NCBI GenBank assembly: GCA_020349865.1
Contig: CP070700.1
Coordinates: forward strand, 3,986,597-3,997,049
Length of the DNA: 10,453 bases
From: Desulfobacteraceae bacterium
GTDB lineage: Bacteria; Desulfobacterota; DSM-4660; Desulfatiglandales; Desulfatiglandaceae
Direction of reading: 5' to 3'
The notes beneath the pieces are model-generated. The model did no database searches. It was not told the origin of the DNA and worked only from the letters and a program-made list of their open reading frames with translations. Numbering within the stretch: the first letter of the stretch is position 1; each line of letters starts with the position of its first letter. Of this stretch, positions 6,075-10,453 are shown piece after piece. The translations under genes and the position numbers were made by a program.

Positions 6075-7457
6075 TTAAAGACTCATCTTGCCCGGGTTCA
6101 GGATGTTGTTGGGATCGAATAGCCTTTTAAGCGAGCGCATAACGTCAAGGGCGACCGGGTCATGTTCCAGTTGCATGTAAGGCGCCTTGGCAAGGCCTAT
6201 GCCGTGTTCGCCCGTAAGCGTACCGCCAAGGTTGCACGTGAGGGTAAAGATTTCATCGGCTGCTTTTTTAACCCCTTTTACCTCTTCAGGATCAGCGGGA
6301 TCATACATTATCCTGGGGTGCAGGTTGCCGTCGCCGGCGTGGCCAAACACAACAAAAGGGAGGCCGTATTCGCGAACTATATCCGAAATGCCTGTCAAGA
6401 GATCAGGCACTTTGGATATGGGAACTGTCACATCCTCTGATATGTTGCTCGCCCGTAGCTTTGCGGCTACACTTCCAATGGATTTGCGGCCTTTCCATAG
6501 TTCCTCCACCTCTTCAGGTGATTCGGCTGCCAGTATATCTGTAGCACTGTTTTTCCTGAATACATTAATGACCTTGGCCATTTGAAAGGAGGCTTCAGCC
6601 GCAGTGTAACCATCCGTCTCAACCAGGACAATAGCCATGACATCAGGCAGGCTCATGTCACCGTGCTCCCGGAGAACCCTGATGCTGTTTTCATCAAGTA
6701 TCTCAAGGACACTGGGAATAATTCCTGATTGTATTATATCGGAGATACTATGTCCCGCGTCCCTGAGATTGGCAAAAAGGGCCAATGCGGTCTTAGAGGC
6801 CAATGGTTTGGGGTTTATTTTTAAGTTGATCTCAGTGGTCACACCGAGGGTTCCCTCGGAGCCCACAAAAAGCCTGGTCAGATCGTAGCCCGAGGCCGAC
6901 TTCATGCATTTTGACCCGGTGCGCATGATTCGTCCATCCGGCAGCACCACCTCCAGGGCCATGACGTAGTCCTTGGTGACTCCGTATTTGGCGCCTCTGA
7001 GCCCGCCTGCATTGGTGGCCACATTACCACCAAGGGTACACACTTTACCACTGGCAGGGTCTGGTGGGAAGAAAAACCCATAGGGGTCAAGGGCCCTTTC
7101 AAGGTCTGCGTATACTACTCCGGGCTGGACCACCACCTGCCGATCGGCTATTCGAATATCAAGTATCTTGTTCATGCGGCACAGGTCTAAGACCAGGCCT
7201 CCAGCGGCGGGAATGGCTGCCCCTGCGAGACTGGTCCCAGCCCCACGCGGTGTGACGGCAAAGCGATGCTCGTTGGCCATGATCAAGATCCTAGATATTT
7301 GTTCGGAGGTGGTCGGCCATACTGCTGCACCGGGGCGATGGTCGTGGTCAGAAGAGTCATATGAGTAAGAGACCAGATCTATCAATGAGTCAGTAAAGTT
7401 TGACGGGCCCACAATTTCAATTAAGGTTTTTTTTACATTGTCGTCCACTTTTTGCAC
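6075..7457 (-). CDS. glcD: FAD-binding oxidase, glycolate/D-lactate dehydrogenase GlcD family
   Basis: Flavoprotein of 460 residues that oxidises a 2-hydroxy acid (glycolate, D-lactate or similar) to the 2-keto acid and hands electrons on to a partner. The N-terminal PCMH-type FAD domain is clear, with PRGAGTSLAGAA at 70-81, GGNVATNAGG at 143-152 and SASGYDLTRLFVGSEGTLG at 187-205. The C-terminal FAD-oxidase domain has GHAGDGNLHP (372-381) and GEHGIG (416-421); the histidines of these motifs bind metal and substrate in relatives. Length is normal. The start is GTG at 7457-7455, the only start codon after in-frame stops; its RBS is weak. No FeS partner (glcF/LutA type) or glcE is adjacent, so the electron acceptor is unknown. 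A solo repeat box lies directly before the start. Glycolate and lactate specificity cannot be separated, so the symbol names the family. Confidence 0.92.
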   Translation of the reverse strand: MQKVDDNVKKTLIEIVGPSNFTDSLIDLVSYSYDSSDHDHRPGAAVWPTTSEQISRILIMANEHRFAVTPRGAGTSLAGAAIPAAGGLVLDLCRMNKILDIRIADRQVVVQPGVVYADLERALDPYGFFFPPDPASGKVCTLGGNVATNAGGLRGAKYGVTKDYVMALEVVLPDGRIMRTGSKCMKSASGYDLTRLFVGSEGTLGVTTEINLKINPKPLASKTALALFANLRDAGHSISDIIQSGIIPSVLEILDENSIRVLREHGDMSLPDVMAIVLVETDGYTAAEASFQMAKVINVFRKNSATDILAAESPEEVEELWKGRKSIGSVAAKLRASNISEDVTVPISKVPDLLTGISDIVREYGLPFVVFGHAGDGNLHPRIMYDPADPEEVKGVKKAADEIFTLTCNLGGTLTGEHGIGLAKAPYMQLEHDPVALDVMRSLKRLFDPNNILNPGKMSL

Positions 7458-7460
7458 CAG

Positions 7461-7491
7461 TAACGCTTTAGCTCTTTGAAAAAATCATTAG
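7461..7491 (-). repeat. Solo copy of the element end, directly upstream of glcD
   Basis: This stretch matches the right end of the element at 9717-10004 (bases 9974-10007, opposite orientation). Both share TAAC, two differing bases, TTTAGC, one differing base, CTTTGAAAAAATC and ATTAG, with a single 3-nt gap. It ends 4 bp before the GTG start of the glcD-like gene. No second arm is visible nearby, so it is a lone end, or a promoter/leader motif shared by several genes. Confidence 0.55.
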
Positions 7492-7568
7492 CAGAATGTT
7501 AGGGCATACGGGCACTTTTTTTAGAGAAAAACCAGCATCACGCCCAATACAATACGGCAGTAATTCAT

Positions 7569-7596
7569 AGACTATCACCCGATGCTTGTATGTCAA
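7569..7596 (-). promoter_or_regulatory. Promoter candidate for the glcD-like gene
   Basis: On the minus strand, a perfect TTGACA (7596-7591), a 16-nt spacer ending in TGA, and TAGTCT (7574-7569) form an extended -10 promoter. The key T, A and final T bases are kept. The leader to the GTG start would be about 100 nt and would contain the repeat box at 7461-7491. Confidence 0.45.
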
Positions 7597-7611
7597 TTTT
7601 TTTTGTGATAG
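7572..7611. promoter_or_regulatory. Widely spaced 7-bp inverted repeat over divergent promoter region
   Basis: CTATCAC (7572-7578) and GTGATAG (7605-7611) are exact inverted copies separated by 26 bp. They are about 33 bp from start to start, near three helical turns. They bracket the TTGACA of the glcD promoter candidate and overlap its -10, and they sit upstream of the HD-GYP gene. This suits an operator shared by the two divergent genes. Its function is inferred. Confidence 0.35.
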
Positions 7612-7614
7612 AAA

Positions 7615-7647
7615 GCGCTTGACAACAGCGCGCCATGAGCCGATGGT
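7615..7647 (+). promoter_or_regulatory. Weak promoter candidate for the HD-GYP gene
   Basis: TTGACA at 7619-7624 is followed after 17 nt by GATGGT (7642-7647), only 3/6 to the -10 consensus. The -35 is embedded in a 5-bp inverted repeat (GCGCT 7615-7619, AGCGC 7627-7631). The -35 is perfect but the -10 is poor, so an activator would probably be needed if this is used. Confidence 0.25.
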
Positions 7648-7699
7648 AAAGTGTCACGACCACCTCACCCTATTTGGAACACGGAGTTTGGGGGGAGTT

Positions 7700-8956
7700 A
7701 TGGAAACAGCGAAAATTGATCTTATTACACAGATTAGCCTGGATATCAACGAGGTAAAAGACCTGGACATTCTCCTGGAAAGGATCCTTACACGTGTGCG
7801 GAAATTCTTTAATGCCGATGCCGGCTCCATCTACTTGAAGCAGGAAGATAAGCTTAAATTCAGTCACACACAAAACGACACGCTGCAAAAAAGGCTTGGG
7901 CCTGGCGAGAAACTTATTTACAGCACCTTTTTCGTTCCCATCAACAGCGAGTCTATTGCCGGATACGTGGCAAAACATTGCCTGGCTGTAAACATTCATG
8001 ACGTTTATAAAATGAGTGGTTCTGAGCCTTACACATTTGATTCTGATTTTGATAGTATCTCAGATTATAAGACCCGTTCCATCCTTACCGTTCCCATGAT
8101 CAACCAGCGGGGAGATGTTTTGGGTGTCATGCAGATCATAAACGCGCAGGACGATCAAAGGAACATTATTCCATTTTCAAGTTCTGATGAATCCCTGATT
8201 AATAATTTCGCGACAAGCGCAGCGCTTTCGGTGGAACGGGCACAGATGACCCGAAATATTATCATGCGGATGACCAGCATGGCAGAATTGAGGGATCCCA
8301 AGGAAACAGGCGCCCATGTCAACAGGGTGGCAGCTTACTCGGTGGAAATTTATGAGGCGTGGGCCCGTAAAAAAGGCCTTCCCATTTATCGGATGGAAAG
8401 GCAGAAAGATATCCTGAGAATGGCGGCCATGCTGCATGACGTGGGAAAAGTAGCAATCAGCGATCTGATACTCAAAAAGGCTGGACAACTGTCACCGGAT
8501 GAATTTGAGATGATGAAAAGCCACACGTTTGTAGGTGCCAGGCTCTTCAAAAACCCTCAGTCGGAATTCGATGATCTTGCCTCGGAGGTGGCCCTTAGCC
8601 ATCATGAAAGGTGGGACGGAACAGGCTACCCCGGACATATTGATTCCCTATCAGGAGAACCAACCGTTGGTTTTGAAGGGCCGGATGGCAAACCTTTACC
8701 CAAGAAAGGGGAAGAGATCCCGATCTTCGGAAGAATTGTGGCATTGGCTGATGTATATGATGCCCTTTCTTCCCAAAGATCCTACAAGGATGCGTGGGAC
8801 GAAGGCCGCATTGTCGAAGAAATACATAGCTGCTCCGGAAAACATTTTGATCCCGAGGTGGTCGATGCGTTTTTTTCGTGTGTGGATGTCTTGAGGTCAA
8901 TTACTGAGCGTTATCCTGACGAAAACAGTCGGTCATTAAATGCTGCAAAAAACTAA
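7700..8956 (+). CDS. GAF domain / HD-GYP domain protein, probable c-di-GMP phosphodiesterase
   Basis: Soluble signalling protein of 418 residues. A GAF sensor domain spans about 10-185, followed by an HD-GYP domain at about 195-395 that in relatives hydrolyses cyclic di-GMP. All expected metal ligands are visible: His206, His246-Asp247 (LHDVGK), His275, His301-His302 and Asp351 (ADVYDAL). The signature HHERWDGTGYPG is at 301-312. Between GYPG and IPIFGRIVALADVYDAL lies an insertion of roughly 20 residues (about 318-338, rich in Gly, Pro and Lys) that canonical HD-GYP domains lack. There is no receiver domain or membrane segment. The start is ATG at 7700, behind a G-rich GGGGGGAG run. The frame stays open for 38 codons upstream, but that part has no RBS and covers the promoter region. 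It is divergent from glcD and convergent with the gloB-like gene, 59 bp away. Confidence 0.92.
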   Translation: METAKIDLITQISLDINEVKDLDILLERILTRVRKFFNADAGSIYLKQEDKLKFSHTQNDTLQKRLGPGEKLIYSTFFVPINSESIAGYVAKHCLAVNIHDVYKMSGSEPYTFDSDFDSISDYKTRSILTVPMINQRGDVLGVMQIINAQDDQRNIIPFSSSDESLINNFATSAALSVERAQMTRNIIMRMTSMAELRDPKETGAHVNRVAAYSVEIYEAWARKKGLPIYRMERQKDILRMAAMLHDVGKVAISDLILKKAGQLSPDEFEMMKSHTFVGARLFKNPQSEFDDLASEVALSHHERWDGTGYPGHIDSLSGEPTVGFEGPDGKPLPKKGEEIPIFGRIVALADVYDALSSQRSYKDAWDEGRIVEEIHSCSGKHFDPEVVDAFFSCVDVLRSITERYPDENSRSLNAAKN

Positions 8957-9015
8957 CTTCACAGCACCAATTATTGCAACAAATATTTCCGCATTGACGA
9001 CACACTCAGAAGATC

Positions 9016-9672
9016 TCAAAGTATAAAGTCAGTAATATAGGGATTCTCCTCCATCTCTCGTGAAATTGTAGAGGTGGGGGTTTCGCCATAGTCGTGGCCC
9101 GGCCAGATCACCGTATATTCAGGCAATACCAGCAGCTTTTCTTCCAGTGATCTGAGTAGCGTGTCTAAAGATGCCCCGATAAGGTCCGTTCTCCCTACTG
9201 CCCCCACGAACAGTGTGTCGCCAGTGAAGAGATTCCCCCTTACAAAAAAACAAACAGAACCAGGGGTATGGCCGGGTGTGTGGATTACCTCGATTTTTAG
9301 GTCCCCTACCTCAAGAACGTCTCCATCCTTCAGTCTTATGTCAACGGGGTCCGGAGGTGGAAGCCCCAGTTCCTTAGCAGCTGATTTGCGTACTTTTTTT
9401 TTGGAAAAGAACTGATCGTCTGCCTCATGCATGCAAGTAGGCGCATCTAAAAGGACCTTTAGACTTTGGTTGGCCAAAACATGGTCTGGATGACCGTGGG
9501 TGTTCAGTATATACTTGACCTTAAATCCTTCTTCTTCCACCATGGCATAAAGTCGTTCTTCATCGCCTGCCGGATCTATTATTACCGCTTCCTTTGTGCG
9601 GGGACAGGCCACAAGATAGGTGAGCACCTGAAGCGGCCCAACGGGAATTTGCCTGATTGTAATCGTGTCCAA
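9016..9672 (-). CDS. Metallo-beta-lactamase-fold hydrolase, glyoxalase II-like
   Basis: Cytoplasmic binuclear-metal hydrolase of 218 residues. The metal-binding set is complete: THGHPDH at 58-64 (His59, His61, Asp63, His64), His135 in HTPGHTPGS, Asp152 in FTGDTLF and His193 in WPGHDYGE. Length and motifs fit the short glyoxalase II-like group, which lacks the helical C-terminal glutathione-binding domain of true GloB. The natural substrate may therefore be another thioester. A persulfide-dioxygenase role is less likely but not excluded. The start is TTG at 9672-9670. An in-frame TAA immediately precedes it, so it cannot be longer, and GGAGG lies 10 nt upstream. The left arm of the repeat element ends 45 bp upstream, so its promoter lies in or next to that element. 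It is divergent from moxR. Confidence 0.9.
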   Translation of the reverse strand: MDTITIRQIPVGPLQVLTYLVACPRTKEAVIIDPAGDEERLYAMVEEEGFKVKYILNTHGHPDHVLANQSLKVLLDAPTCMHEADDQFFSKKKVRKSAAKELGLPPPDPVDIRLKDGDVLEVGDLKIEVIHTPGHTPGSVCFFVRGNLFTGDTLFVGAVGRTDLIGASLDTLLRSLEEKLLVLPEYTVIWPGHDYGETPTSTISREMEENPYITDFIL

Positions 9673-9716
9673 TTATATATGGCCTCCGGGAAAACTTGGG
9701 ATCTCTCAGGAGGTAG

Positions 9717-9783
9717 CAGTTTAGCTGTTTGAAAATAGTGAAAAAAGGGCCGTGGATATCTCTTTCAGAAGGGCCGCAAAAAA
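9717..9783 (+). repeat. Left terminal inverted repeat of the element
   Basis: This arm faces the gloB-like gene. Outer block CAGTTTAGCTGTTTGAAAA and inner block starting GGGCCGTGGATAT are separated by 11 nt (9736-9746), shorter than the 18 nt in the right arm. The 7-nt difference shows the arms have diverged or suffered a small deletion. Confidence 0.65.
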
Positions 9784-9930
9784 CTGCTTCATTCCATTGA
9801 ACGGCAGATTAGCCCTAAAACTCAGCCCAGGACAGCCCCACAAGACATACTTTTTTGTAATGTTAGCCTTCACTGCCTGCTCCGCACCCCTTTACATGGG
9901 AATGGGGCTTCCCTCCTGATTTCATTATTT

Positions 9931-10004
9931 TTTTTTGCGGTCTTTCTGAATGATATATCCACGGCCCCATAATCTAATGACGATTTTTTCAAAGTGCTAA
10001 ACTG
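9931..10004 (-). repeat. Right terminal inverted repeat of the element
   Basis: Inverted copy of the left arm, facing moxR. Its 18-nt middle part (9968-9985) includes CTAATG, a word also kept in the solo copy upstream of glcD. The solo copy is therefore closer to this arm than to the left one. Confidence 0.65.
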
Positions 10005-10011
10005 TTATAGT
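10003..10011 (+). promoter_or_regulatory. Extended -10 promoter for moxR at the element edge
   Basis: TGTTATAGT fits the extended -10 pattern TGnTATAAT with one mismatch. TG belongs to the terminal base pairs of the element, and TATAGT is the adjacent flanking DNA. No good -35 is seen at the right distance, which extended -10 promoters tolerate. Transcription would start near 10018, giving a leader of about 35 nt before the moxR ATG. A 5-bp dyad (ATAGT 10007-10011, ACTAT 10018-10022) overlaps the predicted start site. Confidence 0.4.
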
Positions 10012-10053
10012 TCGAGCACTATTAAGAGGGACATAATCGGAGGAAGATACTTA

Positions 10054-10453
10054 ATGGACATCCAGGAGATCACCCAAAGAGTCGAAAAAGAGAGCATGAT
10101 TCTCAGGCAAATTATGGCAGAAATAGAGAAAGTTGTAGTCGGGCAAAGAAACCTCATGGAAAGAATGCTGATCGGGCTTTTATGTGACGGTCATCTGCTT
10201 TTGGAAGGGCTCCCGGGTCTTGCCAAGACAACGGCCGTCAAGACTCTGGCAGCTACAATCAGAACAACCTTTCAGAGGATTCAGTTCACTCCCGACCTCC
10301 TCCCGGCAGATATTCTAGGCACTCAGATCTACCGCCCTGAAAACGCTTCTTTCGAAATAAAAAAGGGCCCCATCTTCCACAACATCATTCTTACCGATGA
10401 GATCAACCGCGCGCCGGCCAAAGTACAGAGCGCTCTTTTGGAGGCCATGCAGG
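10054..10453 (+). CDS. MoxR-family AAA+ ATPase (partial, 3' end off window)
   Basis: First 133 codons of a MoxR-type AAA+ ATPase, a cytoplasmic chaperone-like enzyme. Relatives act with DUF58 and von Willebrand A domain proteins in assembling or activating other complexes. An N-terminal helical stretch contains the family motif VVVGQRNLMERMLIGLL (27-43). Walker A is GLPGLAKTT (52-60). The conserved PDLLPADILGTQIY follows (80-93), then Walker B with ILTDEINRAP (112-121) and KVQSALLEAMQ. The start is ATG at 10054, with GGAGG 10 nt upstream. The gene is divergent from the gloB-like gene across the repeat element. The expected partner genes would lie beyond the right edge. Confidence 0.95.
   Translation, partial: MDIQEITQRVEKESMILRQIMAEIEKVVVGQRNLMERMLIGLLCDGHLLLEGLPGLAKTTAVKTLAATIRTTFQRIQFTPDLLPADILGTQIYRPENASFEIKKGPIFHNIILTDEINRAPAKVQSALLEAMQ

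Larger units (their letters stand above)
9717..10004. mobile_element. MITE-like element with long imperfect terminal inverted repeats
   Basis: The two ends are inverted copies of each other. The outer 19 nt (CAGTTTAGC, two differing bases, then TTTGAAAA; 9717-9735 against 9986-10004) match at 17 of 19. After an unmatched stretch (11 nt left, 18 nt right), inner blocks of 37 nt (9747-9783 against 9931-9967) match at 33 of 37, sharing GGGCCGTGGATAT and CCGCAAAAAA. The 147-bp interior has no ORF. A TA lies one base outside each end (9714-9715 and 10006-10007), compatible with a TA target duplication as made by IS630/mariner-type transposases, though a dinucleotide is weak evidence. A non-autonomous element mobilised in trans is the best reading. 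A large regulatory palindrome between two divergent genes is the alternative. Confidence 0.65.

Noticed and set aside
7586..7699. 38-codon upstream extension of the HD-GYP gene
   Set aside because: There is no ribosome binding site, the extension has no domain character, and the stretch carries promoter-like and operator-like sequence. The ATG at 7700 has a G-rich RBS.
8957..9015. Bidirectional terminator between the converging HD-GYP and gloB-like genes
   Set aside because: The 59-bp gap has only a weak AT-rich imperfect repeat and no GC stem with a T-run, so no terminator is called.
9673..9681. TATAAT-like -10 box immediately before the gloB-like start
   Set aside because: Transcription from it would begin inside the coding region, no -35 lies at the right distance, and the in-frame TAA in it only confirms the TTG start.

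Overview
The window looks like a piece of a Gram-negative anaerobe chromosome, most likely Desulfobacterota (the former sulfate-reducing or syntrophic deltaproteobacteria). This placement is inferred. It rests on a stand-alone GlcD-type flavoprotein, a GAF/HD-GYP protein and a MoxR gene in one neighbourhood, frequent TTG/GTG starts, mildly AT-rich intergenic DNA, and a palindrome resembling the HcpR motif of sulfate reducers. No rRNA or other phylogenetic marker is present.

Left half, minus strand (about 5178 down to 1): one probable operon, read right to left. It starts at a promoter near 5151-5178 with a FadR/GntR-type operator just downstream. The first gene is an old-yellow-enzyme-type NADH:flavin oxidoreductase (5047-3110). 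A 28-codon small ORF with a very strong ribosome binding site follows (3064-2978). Then come a secreted sugar-type ABC substrate-binding protein (2924-1587), an intergenic stem-loop, a MalF-like permease (1469-594) and an overlapping MalG-like permease that runs off the left edge. The ATPase is not in view. The likely theme is import of a carbohydrate-like solute and redox processing of it or its product.

Middle (about 5194-6074): roughly 0.9 kb with no convincing gene on either strand. It holds a perfect 16-bp palindrome and a 22-nt near-palindrome, and could be a decayed gene region.

Right half: glcD-like FAD oxidase (7457-6075, minus) is divergent from a GAF/HD-GYP c-di-GMP phosphodiesterase candidate (7700-8956, plus). 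Their shared 242-bp intergenic region holds a widely spaced inverted repeat and promoter-like elements. A glyoxalase-II-like metallo-beta-lactamase-fold hydrolase (9672-9016, minus) converges on the HD-GYP gene and is divergent from a MoxR-family AAA+ ATPase (10054 to the right edge, plus).

The most unusual structure is a 288-bp MITE-like element (9717-10004) between gloB and moxR. It has long imperfect terminal inverted repeats and possible TA target duplications. Its right edge forms an extended -10 promoter pointing at moxR. A third, solo copy of the element's end lies immediately in front of glcD (7461-7491). The same box therefore precedes three different genes, as a dispersed mobile repeat, a shared promoter module, or both.
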